Below, in pieces: positions 1 through 6,818 of a DNA stretch of 7,033 nt. A model generated the notes under the pieces. The model saw nothing but the letters and a program-made list of their open reading frames with translations. It was not told the origin of the DNA and searched no databases. Both the position numbers and the translations under genes were made by a program. Source of the DNA: Alphaproteobacteria bacterium MarineAlpha10_Bin2 (lineage in GTDB: Bacteria > Pseudomonadota > Alphaproteobacteria > UBA828). The stretch spans positions 1 through 7,033 of the forward strand of contig PTKB01000142.1 in NCBI GenBank assembly GCA_002937555.1, read 5' to 3'. Positions within the stretch are counted from its first letter, which is position 1. The number at the start of each line of letters is the position of its first letter.

Positions 1-1118
1 GCTTGGATGCCAAACGCGGCGCCAAGTTGGCGCTGGCCGAATTCGACGGCCACGCCGGCGGCAAGCCAGTGGAGTTGATTTTTGAGACCGGCGACGGCGC
101 GCCGGAAGCGGTTCAGTCCCGCGCGCAAACATTGATCAGCGAAAACGGCGCCGAGATTATTGTCGGCCCGCTGTCCGGCGGCGAAGGCGCGGCGCTGAAG
201 CATTTCGCCAAAACCACGCCCGCCGTCACCTTCCTGAACGGCGCCTCGGCGGCGCGCGATCTGACCCTCCTGGACCCGGCGGTCAACTTCTTCCGTTTTA
301 CCACTGACGCCGCGCAATGGATGGCCGGCCTCGGCAGATATGCCTATTTCGACAAAGGCTATCGCCGGGTCATCACGCTCGGCGAGAGCTACTCATTTCC
401 CTATACCCAGGTGATGGGATTCCTGGTTGAGTTCTGCGGTGTGGGCGGGCGCGTCGCCGAGCTCTTTTGGCTGCCGCTCAGCGACAAGCCCTACGCCGCG
501 ATTACCGCTGAGCTCGCGGGCGTTGAGGCGGATGCAATTTTCGTCGCGCTCGACGGCGCCAGCACCGCGGATTTTCTCGAACAATATTGGAAAGACGGCG
601 GCGAGCTTCCGATCATCGGCGGCTCGGTCACCTTCGATCCGGTCCTGCTTGGCGCCAATTCTCTCTATCATGCCCGCCTGCCAGGCGCGATCGCCGCCTC
701 GCCGCTTGCCGATGGCGACCAGGGCAGGCGGTGGCGCCAGTTCGTCACGGCCTACCGCGAGCGTTATCCCTCCGCCGCAGCGGTGCCGTCCCTCTTCGCC
801 TTCAATTATTACGTCAACGTCAAGGCCGCGCTGTTGTCCCTGGACGCGGTCGAAGGCGATTTGTCGGACGGACAGAACGCGCTACGCGCGGCATTGGCCG
901 AGCTCAGCTTCGAGACGCCGGCGGGGCGCGTCTCGCTCGACGAAAACCGCCAGGCGATCGCCAACAATTACGTTCTTGAAATCGTCCTCGGCGATGACAA
1001 CCGGCTACGCCATGAAGTGGCCTATGTCGCCACCACTGTGGATCAGACGCTGGGTCTGGGGCGCGAACGCTACCTCGCGCTCGGCGCCCCCGGTCCAAAT
1101 ACGCCAAGTTGTCCGTGA
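1..1118 (+). CDS. ABC transporter substrate-binding protein, branched-chain amino acid type (5' truncated)
   Basis: This is a periplasmic ligand-binding protein of the LivJ-like family (Peripla_BP_6 fold), which captures a small solute and delivers it to an ABC permease. The reading frame is open from the left edge (first full codon at base 3), so the true start, signal peptide and roughly the first 40-50 residues lie outside the window; 371 residues remain. The visible part opens with the family's first-lobe pattern (GAKLALAEFD, then a GGKPVEL strand). It continues with an IIVGPLSGGEGAAL segment near residues 52-65, the inter-lobe region (FFRFTTDAAQW, residues 95-105) and a second lobe with DAIFVALDG and ADFLEQYW. 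The C-terminal VDQTLGLGRERY is typical of the family. The ligand cannot be told: members bind amino acids, amides, aromatic acids and other compounds. Its stop lies 8 bases from the convergent AOR gene. The family call is firm; the substrate is unknown. Confidence 0.9.
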   Translation, partial: LDAKRGAKLALAEFDGHAGGKPVELIFETGDGAPEAVQSRAQTLISENGAEIIVGPLSGGEGAALKHFAKTTPAVTFLNGASAARDLTLLDPAVNFFRFTTDAAQWMAGLGRYAYFDKGYRRVITLGESYSFPYTQVMGFLVEFCGVGGRVAELFWLPLSDKPYAAITAELAGVEADAIFVALDGASTADFLEQYWKDGGELPIIGGSVTFDPVLLGANSLYHARLPGAIAASPLADGDQGRRWRQFVTAYRERYPSAAAVPSLFAFNYYVNVKAALLSLDAVEGDLSDGQNALRAALAELSFETPAGRVSLDENRQAIANNYVLEIVLGDDNRLRHEVAYVATTVDQTLGLGRERYLALGAPGPNTPSCP

Positions 1119-1126
1119 GCCGCTCC

Positions 1127-3019
1127 CTATAGCTCGCCGGCGAGGCCGACCCTTTCCAGCGTCGCCGCGCTCGGCCGTCCCGATTCCTCCCAGCCCATAT
1201 GGCCGTAATATTCGTGCACCATGCCCTTCAAGTGCGGCTTGATCGTCTTGCCCGCCGCCTTGCCCTCGGTCGGCGCTTCCAACAGGCGGTCGGAAACGTC
1301 GAATTCGTCTGCCGAGGTAAAGCCGCGTTTGATGGCGATAATGCGCTGCATGTTGATCAGGCGCTCGCCGACCGCCAATGCTTCCTCAGCATCGAAACCA
1401 TCCCAACCGGTGGCGAGCGAAATTGCCTTGGCGGAATTGGGCACGACATCCTTCACGCCCCAGCAGGCGAACCAACAAACGCCGAGGGAATCCTCCCACA
1501 ATTTTTTCGCTTGGGTTTTGGCCACCGCCTCGGCTTTGCCCTCGGTAACGAAGGGCTCGGCGATTTCGGTATAGCCGAGGTCGGGTTCAGTGGTCCAAGC
1601 ATCGACGCCCGGGCCTTGCCAGCACACGCCGGCGCCGGCGACGATCTGGCCCAGCAGCACGCTCCAGGCCGGCCGCCAGTCATGCAGATTGATGCCGCCG
1701 CCACGGATGTGGAGGACGCAAGCCTCGGCCGGTGGGCCCAACAGCGCCGCCGCTTCCTTGAGGCCCTTGGCCAGCACCCGCCCGCCGAACCCCTCGCCGG
1801 TGCACATCTGATCGATGAGCGTCATCGCCGATTCGAAATTTCCCCAATTGAGCTCGAGCCCGCCGGTATCCTGCGGCGACAACAGCTCGCGCTCATAGAG
1901 CTCGTAGCACATGCCCATCAGCGCGCCGGCGACCGATGAATCGATGCCCATGCTGTCGAAATAATCGGTCAACGCCAGGGCTTCATCCGGGTTATCGATA
2001 CCGATCATCGCCGCCGCGCCCTCGATATTCTCGCCGCCGCCGCACATGCTGGCGGTAAAGCCGGCGAACTTGCCGCTGTTGATGGTGCAGTCATAGGCGC
2101 AGGCGATGTTGCAATTGTAGGATTCCTTGGGCGTCACGGTCCAATCCTCGGCCGCCCGGTCGACAAACTTCTGGGCATATCCTTCGCCCCAATTCGGATC
2201 GGTTAAATTCTTGCAGCCGATCATGCTCTCCGCGGCGACAAAGGTATAAATGCGCGTGATGCCGCCATCCTTTAGAAGCGAGCCAACAGCCGGCATGCCT
2301 TCTCCCGGCTTGCGCTCGGCGGTAATCGCGTCGTCCCATTTCTTGGTCACATCGGCAAAGCCATTGGCATCCGCCAGCGCCGGCGTGCCGGTGCCGCGCA
2401 CCGCCAATGCCTTCAAATTCTTGGAGCCCATCACCGCGCCGACGCCGCCTTTATGGGCGCCGTGATTGCGGTCGTTCTTGACCGAGGCGCCGTGCAGCAT
2501 GGCCTCGCCCGCGGGGCCGATACAGGCGACGCTGATCTTCTCTTCATCGCCCAACTCGCGCTTGATCAGGCGCTCGGTTTCGCGCGTGTCCTTGCCCCAA
2601 ATATGCGATGCATCGCGGATTTCCACCTTGTCGTCGTCGACCCAGAGATAAACCGGCTTGTCCGCCTTACCGGTGAAGACGATGCCGTCATAGCCGGCAT
2701 GTTTGAGATAGGCCGCCCAAAAGCCGTGGCTATGGCCGGTCGCCACCGCATAGGGTGTGTCGTAATTCAGTGAGACGATGGCGAGGTTGGATGAACTCGG
2801 CGCCGAGGTCCCCGCCAGCGGGCCGTTCATCATCATGAACGGCGCGTCCGGGTCGGTCGCCTTCATTCCGGCATGGGTTTCGTCGATGATCATGCGCATC
2901 GCCAGGCCGATGCCGCCGACATATTTCCTGAGCTCCGTTTCATCGGGCAGCGGCTCGTTTTCGCAACGCCCCGTGCTTAAGTTCACCCGAAGAAGTTTAC
3001 CCGCATATCCGCCCAGCAT
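1127..3019 (-). CDS. aldehyde:ferredoxin oxidoreductase (AOR) family tungsten/molybdenum enzyme
   Basis: A 630-residue cytoplasmic protein of the AOR family, whose members oxidise aldehydes to acids, or run the reverse, with a bis-pterin tungsten or molybdenum cofactor and one [4Fe-4S] cluster. The length suits the family. The N-terminal domain (GGYAGKLLRVNLSTG, residues 3-17, and YVGGIGLAMR, 33-42) and the GVGAVMGSKNLKALAVRG block (192-209) are clear. Two pterin-site motifs of the DxxG type are present: DSMGID at 355-360 and DSLGVC at 510-515, where Cys515 should be the fourth cluster ligand. The other cluster cysteines are 303, 307 and 311, spaced CX3CX3C rather than the CX2CX3C of the Pyrococcus enzyme. 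No histidine occurs between residues 447 and 595. The start is supported by a GGGAGAGG ribosome binding site. It is the last gene of the minus-strand run; no ferredoxin-like or FAD subunit lies next to it in the window. Family is firm; substrate and direction are not known. Confidence 0.93.
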   Translation of the reverse strand: MLGGYAGKLLRVNLSTGRCENEPLPDETELRKYVGGIGLAMRMIIDETHAGMKATDPDAPFMMMNGPLAGTSAPSSSNLAIVSLNYDTPYAVATGHSHGFWAAYLKHAGYDGIVFTGKADKPVYLWVDDDKVEIRDASHIWGKDTRETERLIKRELGDEEKISVACIGPAGEAMLHGASVKNDRNHGAHKGGVGAVMGSKNLKALAVRGTGTPALADANGFADVTKKWDDAITAERKPGEGMPAVGSLLKDGGITRIYTFVAAESMIGCKNLTDPNWGEGYAQKFVDRAAEDWTVTPKESYNCNIACAYDCTINSGKFAGFTASMCGGGENIEGAAAMIGIDNPDEALALTDYFDSMGIDSSVAGALMGMCYELYERELLSPQDTGGLELNWGNFESAMTLIDQMCTGEGFGGRVLAKGLKEAAALLGPPAEACVLHIRGGGINLHDWRPAWSVLLGQIVAGAGVCWQGPGVDAWTTEPDLGYTEIAEPFVTEGKAEAVAKTQAKKLWEDSLGVCWFACWGVKDVVPNSAKAISLATGWDGFDAEEALAVGERLINMQRIIAIKRGFTSADEFDVSDRLLEAPTEGKAAGKTIKPHLKGMVHEYYGHMGWEESGRPSAATLERVGLAGEL

Positions 3020-3114
3020 AACGCCTCTCCCACTAAGTTTAAGTTTTCAAATTACCGTTTTGCCGAAGATTACTAAATCTACGCCACCTGAGTCTTCCCA
3101 TACTTTGAACAGGA
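3020..3114 (-). other. AT-rich intergenic leader between acyl-CoA dehydrogenase and AOR genes
   Basis: This 95-base gap is the only real break in the minus-strand operon. Excluding the ribosome binding site, G+C is about 38%, clearly below the GC-rich genes around it. It holds a small perfect inverted repeat (AGATT, 4-base loop, AATCT; 3067-3080), and close to the AOR start a short direct repeat of ACTTA (within 3034-3046). I cannot find a convincing -35/-10 pair or a hairpin followed by a T run. It may hold a separate promoter or an mRNA processing site for the AOR gene, but that is inference. Confidence 0.35.
3024..3031 (-). promoter_or_regulatory. ribosome binding site of the AOR-family gene
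   Basis: On the minus strand GGGAGAGG ends 4 bases before the ATG at 3019-3017, with the GGGAG core about 7 bases away. This supports the chosen start and shows that the AOR gene can be translated independently of the acyl-CoA dehydrogenase upstream. Confidence 0.7.
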
Positions 3115-4287
3115 TCAATATCCTCGCGCCATGCCCAGTTCGTGAATCGAGATATAGTTCAGGATCATTTCCTCCGAGATCGGCGCGAATCGGAACAGCC
3201 GCGCATCGCGCCACAGGCGCTCGACATGCATCTCCGTTGCGTATCCCATGCCGCCCATGGTCTGCATGGCGCGCTCGATGCCCTCGGCAGCGGCCTGGGC
3301 GGCGATGAGTTTGGCGATGTTGGCATACCCGCCGAATTCCTCGCCGGCATCGAACAGGGAGGCGGCCTTGTGATTCATCACCCGCGCGCATTCGATTTCG
3401 GCATGCGCCTGGGCGAGTGGAAATTGCAGCCCCTGATAAGAGGAAATAGGCCGATCGCCGAACACTTTGCGCTGATTGGCGTAATCGACCGCAAGGCCGA
3501 GCGCGAGTTCGACTGTACCGACCAGTCCCGCCGTGGTGACGATGCGCTCGGTGTTCAGCACATCCAACAATTCCGGCCAGCCGCCGTGCAATGTGCCAAC
3601 GAGCTCGTCGCCATGCACCGGCACATTGTCGAAATAGACATTGCTCGCCGGCACGCAGCGCGTGCCTACTTTGTCGATGGCGTTATGCGTGACGCCCTCG
3701 CGCGCGACGTCGATCATGAACATGGTGATGCCATCGGTTTTCTTGAGGGCATCTTCGGGCTTCTTTGTGCGCGCGATGACAAGCATTTTCTGCGCTTGGG
3801 GAACCGCCGAAATGAATATCTTTTGCCCGTTGAGGCGCCAACCATTGCCGTCGGTCTCGGCGAAGCTGCGGACGTCTAGACTGTTGGTGCCGGCGTCCGG
3901 TTCCGTGAGCGCCATGCAGCATCCGATTTCGCCGGAAATGATTTTGGGCAGCACTGTGCGGCGCATCTCGTCGTTGCCATATTTCGATATCGAAACGCCG
4001 CCGAATATCGGGTTGAGCATAAACAGCTGCGACAAGGTGCAGCCGGCGCCGCCCTTGCACAGCGCCTCGACGATCAACGCCATGTCCAACATGCCGAGCC
4101 CGGCGCCGCCATGCTCCTCGGCCAGCGCCACGCCGCTTAAGCCCGCATCGCAAATCGCTTGCCACATCTCGCTCGGATACTCGCCCGCCGCGTCGAGCGC
4201 GCGCCAGTAATCTAGGCCGAACTGCGTGCCGATCCGGGCCGCGGTTTCGACCATCAGTTCCTGTTCTTCGCTGAGGCGGAAATCCAT
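3115..4287 (-). CDS. acyl-CoA dehydrogenase family flavoprotein
   Basis: A 390-residue FAD enzyme of the acyl-CoA dehydrogenase family, which introduces a 2,3-double bond into an acyl-CoA and passes electrons to electron-transfer flavoprotein. The length is standard. The N-terminal helical domain starts at once (MDFRLSEEQELMVETAARI). The first family signature is MALTEPDAGTNSLD (125-138), with Asn135 in a place usually held by Asp. The beta domain has GWRLNGQKIFIS (149-160), and the second signature is MQTMGGMGYATEMHVERLWRD (341-361). In the C-terminal stretch RFAPISEEMILNYI (366-379), the position matching the MCAD catalytic Glu is Pro369. Glu247 in LNTERIV instead sits where isovaleryl-CoA and long-chain dehydrogenases have their catalytic base. 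The ATG lies 3 bases after the stop of the enoyl-CoA hydratase gene, so the two are very likely co-transcribed and translationally coupled; no strong ribosome binding site of its own is seen. Substrate unknown. Confidence 0.95.
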   Translation of the reverse strand: MDFRLSEEQELMVETAARIGTQFGLDYWRALDAAGEYPSEMWQAICDAGLSGVALAEEHGGAGLGMLDMALIVEALCKGGAGCTLSQLFMLNPIFGGVSISKYGNDEMRRTVLPKIISGEIGCCMALTEPDAGTNSLDVRSFAETDGNGWRLNGQKIFISAVPQAQKMLVIARTKKPEDALKKTDGITMFMIDVAREGVTHNAIDKVGTRCVPASNVYFDNVPVHGDELVGTLHGGWPELLDVLNTERIVTTAGLVGTVELALGLAVDYANQRKVFGDRPISSYQGLQFPLAQAHAEIECARVMNHKAASLFDAGEEFGGYANIAKLIAAQAAAEGIERAMQTMGGMGYATEMHVERLWRDARLFRFAPISEEMILNYISIHELGMARGY

Positions 4288-4290
4288 ATG

Positions 4291-5073
4291 TCAGCGCCCG
4301 GCGAAATTCGCGTCGCGCTTCTCCAAAAAGGCGCTGCAACCTTCATGCGCGTCTTCGCTGTCCAAGGCGAGGCTGATCATCGCCTGTTCATGCGCGAGCG
4401 CCGACGGCAAGGACATGTCGGCGCCGGCGGCCAGGGTGCGTTTCAGGAGTTTGAGCGCAAGCGGCGATTTATCGGCGATCTTTTCCGCCAGAGCTTTGCA
4501 GACCGGCATCAGTTCCTCGGCCGCAACGACGCGGTTGGCGAGGCCGAGGGCAACCGCTTCATCGGCGCCGATGTGATCGCCGGTGAACATCAACTCCTTG
4601 GCGCGGCACAGCGGAATCTGTCGGATCAGGCGCTGGGTACCGCCGGCGCCGGGGAACAGGCCCAATTTGATTTCCGGTACGCCGATGCGCGCGGCCTCGG
4701 AAAGGATGCGAATATCGAGCGCCAGCATCAATTCGCAACCGCCGCCGAGCGCCCAACCATTGACGGCGCCGATAGTCGGCTTGTCGCAGGTTTCGACGCG
4801 GCGGAAAACATCGTGAATGGGTCCGGCGAACTCGGTGTAATGCGGCAGCCCCTGGCGCGAGTTGAGGTCGGCGATATCGCCGCCGGCCACGAACGCCTTG
4901 CCAGCGCCGGTAAAGATGATCACGCGTACGCGCTCATCCGCCTCCATATCGGCGAGCGCCCTATCCATGGCGTCGATGGTGGCGAGATCGAGCGCATTTA
5001 ACTTATCCGGGCGGTTGACAGTGATTGTTCCGGTCGCGCCTTCGACATCGCTCAAGACAGCCGGCTCGGACAT
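4291..5073 (-). CDS. enoyl-CoA hydratase/isomerase (crotonase family)
   Basis: A 260-residue crotonase-fold enzyme that likely adds water across the 2,3-double bond of an enoyl-CoA, the step after the acyl-CoA dehydrogenase encoded next. The oxyanion-hole segments are visible: KAFVAGGDIADL (59-70) and the GGG before CE at 110-114. Both glutamates known to act in rat mitochondrial crotonase (E144 and E164) are matched, by Glu114 in GGGCELMLALD and Glu134 in GVPEIKLGLFPGAGGTQRL, which favours true hydratase activity over other crotonase-fold reactions. The C-terminal part (DKSPLALKLLKRTL, then EGCSAFLEKRDANFAGR) is typical. The start at 5073 is chosen because AGGAGG sits 7 bases upstream and the protein then begins like its family. 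A longer reading from a TTG at 5145 adds 24 residues of non-family sequence. It is the first gene of the minus-strand operon. The chain length or ring type of the substrate is unknown. Confidence 0.95.
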   Translation of the reverse strand: MSEPAVLSDVEGATGTITVNRPDKLNALDLATIDAMDRALADMEADERVRVIIFTGAGKAFVAGGDIADLNSRQGLPHYTEFAGPIHDVFRRVETCDKPTIGAVNGWALGGGCELMLALDIRILSEAARIGVPEIKLGLFPGAGGTQRLIRQIPLCRAKELMFTGDHIGADEAVALGLANRVVAAEELMPVCKALAEKIADKSPLALKLLKRTLAAGADMSLPSALAHEQAMISLALDSEDAHEGCSAFLEKRDANFAGR

Positions 5074-5080
5074 GGATTTT

Positions 5081-5086
5081 CCTCCT
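5081..5086 (-). promoter_or_regulatory. ribosome binding site deciding the enoyl-CoA hydratase start
   Basis: A perfect AGGAGG on the minus strand lies 7 bases before the ATG at 5073-5071. It fixes this ATG, rather than the upstream in-frame TTG at 5145, as the start. Confidence 0.85.
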
Positions 5087-5118
5087 GTTCGCCACCGGAA
5101 CCGCTTGCCCGGACCAGT

Positions 5119-5145
5119 GGGATATGGCTTTTCTATAGGTGTCAA
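5119..5145 (-). promoter_or_regulatory. candidate promoter of the hydratase-dehydrogenase-AOR operon
   Basis: On the minus strand a perfect sigma-70 -35 box, TTGACA (5145-5140), is followed after 15 bases by TATCCC (5124-5119), a poor -10 box. Transcription from it would start about 35-40 bases before the hydratase ATG and leave a short leader holding the AGGAGG site. The position in a divergent intergenic region is right for a promoter, but the short spacer and weak -10 make this tentative. Confidence 0.35.
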
Positions 5146-5183
5146 AGCTTAGTGGATAAAATCGGGCAGGCAATGGACGCCAC

Positions 5184-6818
5184 ATGGGCGATTGGTTCGA
5201 AAAGCTGAAATTCGGCGATTTGCCGGCCCTGGCCCGGCAGCGCTACGGCGAACGCGAAGCGCTCTCTTTCGAGGGAAGGCGCTGGAGCTACGCCGAGTTC
5301 GACGCCGAAGTCGACCGCGTTGCGCGCGGCCTGATCGGGATCGGTGTCGAACACGGCGAACATGTCGCGCTCTGGATGGTCAACCGCCCCGAATGGCTGT
5401 TTCTGATGTACGCCACGGCCAAAGTCGGCGCCGTGCTGGTTCCGCTCAACACCCGCTACCGCACCGCGGATGTCGCCTACACGGTGAAGCAATCCGACAG
5501 CGCGACCTGGATCTCCATGGCCCGCTCGGGACCGGTCGATTATCTCGCCATGCTGCGCGAAAACCTGCCGGAAATCGGCGATCAACCGGCGCGTAGCCTG
5601 ACTTGCACACAATTTCCCAAACTCCGGCGCGTGGTCCTGCTCGGCGACGCGCCGGAGCCGGGCATGCTCGATTGGGCCGATCTCGCGGAAGCCGCCGAGG
5701 CCGTGAGTCAGGACCAACTTGACGCCCGCGCGGCGGCGGTCGACGCCGATGACGTGCTGCTCATCGGCTATACCTCCGGCACCACCGGCCACCCCAAAGG
5801 CGTGATGCACAGCCATGTCATCATCCGCAACGTGATCGATAGGATCAACCGTTTCGGCGTCAGCTTCGAAGACGCCGTCATTAACAATCTGCCGATGTTT
5901 CATCTCTACGGCTATAGCGAATCAGCCATGCTCGCCATCCTCTCCGGCGCGCGACAAATCCTGATGGAGAGTTTCGACGCCGCGGAAACCCTGCGCCTGG
6001 TGGAAGCCGAGCGCGCCACCATCCTGCACGGTTTCGATACCCACTATAAGGACATGCTCGACTGCCAGGCGCGCGATGCGCGCGATCTGTCGTCGCTCCG
6101 TTTCGGCACATTTCCGGCCGGCATGCTCAACTCGACCGCCATTGCCCGGCGCAGCCAGGACGAGCTGACGCCGACGGTCTCCGGCTGGGGCATGAGCGAG
6201 ACCTGGGCCTTCGCCGCATGCTCCTTCGCCAATGCCACCGAAGAGCAACGCATAGAGGCGTCGGGCTATCCGATGCCGGGGTTCGAGTTCCGCGTCATCG
6301 ATCCCGAGACCGGCCGCCAGATGCCGCCCGGCGAGCAAGGCGAAATTCTGGTCCGCAGCTACCAGATCATGAAAGGCTATTACAACAAACCGGAGGAAAC
6401 GGCGTCGGTGATCGACGCCGACGGCTGGCTCCATACCGGCGATACCGGCCTTCTGCGGACGGACGGCCATCTCAGATTCATCGGCCGTTTCAAGGATATA
6501 TTGAAAGTGGGTGGTGAGAATGTCTCACCGGCTGAGGTCGAGGCCTTCCTGATGGCCTTGCCGGAAGTCGATCAGGTCGCTGTGGTCGGCTATCCCGATG
6601 CGCGCCTCGCCGAAGTGCCGGTCGCATTTATCGTCGCCGCGGACGGCGCGGCGGTGGATTTCGATGCCGTTGCCAGACACTGCAAGGGCAATATCGCGAG
6701 CTATAAAATCCCGCGTTATGTGTTGTGCGTCGCGGAATTTCCGATGACGCCCACCGGCAAGGTGCAGAAACATAAATTGCGCGCCCGCGCGATCGACGCG
6801 TTGGGCAAACCGGATTAG
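5184..6818 (+). CDS. AMP-forming acyl-CoA synthetase (acyl/aryl-CoA ligase, ANL superfamily)
   Basis: A 544-residue adenylate-forming enzyme that activates a carboxylic acid with ATP to an acyl-AMP and then to acyl-CoA. The core motifs are in order: the phosphate loop TSGTTGHPKGVMHSH (197-211), NLPMFHLYGYSE (235-246), the adenine-binding GWGMSET (334-340), HTGD with its ribose-binding Asp (417-420), the hinge region RFIGRFKDILKVGGENVSPAEVE (431-453), and PTGKVQK (523-529), whose Lys526 is the expected adenylation lysine. The length is that of a complete single-domain ligase. The ATG at 5184 gives a normal family N-terminus (MGDWFEKLKFGDLPALARQRYG); only a weak GGGCAGG lies upstream. The gene is divergent from the hydratase operon across 110 bases, so the two may share regulation, and it could supply the acyl-CoA that the dehydrogenase and hydratase use. 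Whether the acid is fatty, branched, alicyclic or aromatic cannot be read from the sequence. Confidence 0.93.
   Translation: MGDWFEKLKFGDLPALARQRYGEREALSFEGRRWSYAEFDAEVDRVARGLIGIGVEHGEHVALWMVNRPEWLFLMYATAKVGAVLVPLNTRYRTADVAYTVKQSDSATWISMARSGPVDYLAMLRENLPEIGDQPARSLTCTQFPKLRRVVLLGDAPEPGMLDWADLAEAAEAVSQDQLDARAAAVDADDVLLIGYTSGTTGHPKGVMHSHVIIRNVIDRINRFGVSFEDAVINNLPMFHLYGYSESAMLAILSGARQILMESFDAAETLRLVEAERATILHGFDTHYKDMLDCQARDARDLSSLRFGTFPAGMLNSTAIARRSQDELTPTVSGWGMSETWAFAACSFANATEEQRIEASGYPMPGFEFRVIDPETGRQMPPGEQGEILVRSYQIMKGYYNKPEETASVIDADGWLHTGDTGLLRTDGHLRFIGRFKDILKVGGENVSPAEVEAFLMALPEVDQVAVVGYPDARLAEVPVAFIVAADGAAVDFDAVARHCKGNIASYKIPRYVLCVAEFPMTPTGKVQKHKLRARAIDALGKPD

Noticed and set aside
1133..1144. 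Perfect 12-base palindrome CTCGCCGGCGAG considered as a terminator or operator
   Set aside because: It has no loop and no following T run and lies within the last AOR codons; such GC palindromes are expected by chance here.
1199..1939. Plus-strand open frame of 246 codons inside the AOR gene
   Set aside because: It is antisense to a clear AOR-family gene in GC-rich DNA, and its translation shows no recognisable domain; a shadow frame.
3142..3879. Plus-strand open frame of 245 codons inside the acyl-CoA dehydrogenase gene
   Set aside because: Antisense to a well-supported gene, with His/Arg/Asp-rich composition typical of reverse-strand shadows in GC-rich DNA.
4291..5145. A longer enoyl-CoA hydratase reading from a TTG at 5145 (284 residues)
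   Set aside because: The extra 24 residues do not look like the family, the TTG falls inside the TTGACA box, and a perfect AGGAGG precedes the internal ATG at 5073.
5157..5162. TAAAAT as a -10 box for the synthetase
   Set aside because: No acceptable -35 box lies 15-19 bases upstream, so it is mentioned only as part of the divergent region and not listed as a promoter.
5142..5903. Minus-strand open frame of 253 codons across the synthetase's 5' half and the spacer
   Set aside because: It overlaps the divergent promoter region and a clear synthetase gene, and shows no family motif.
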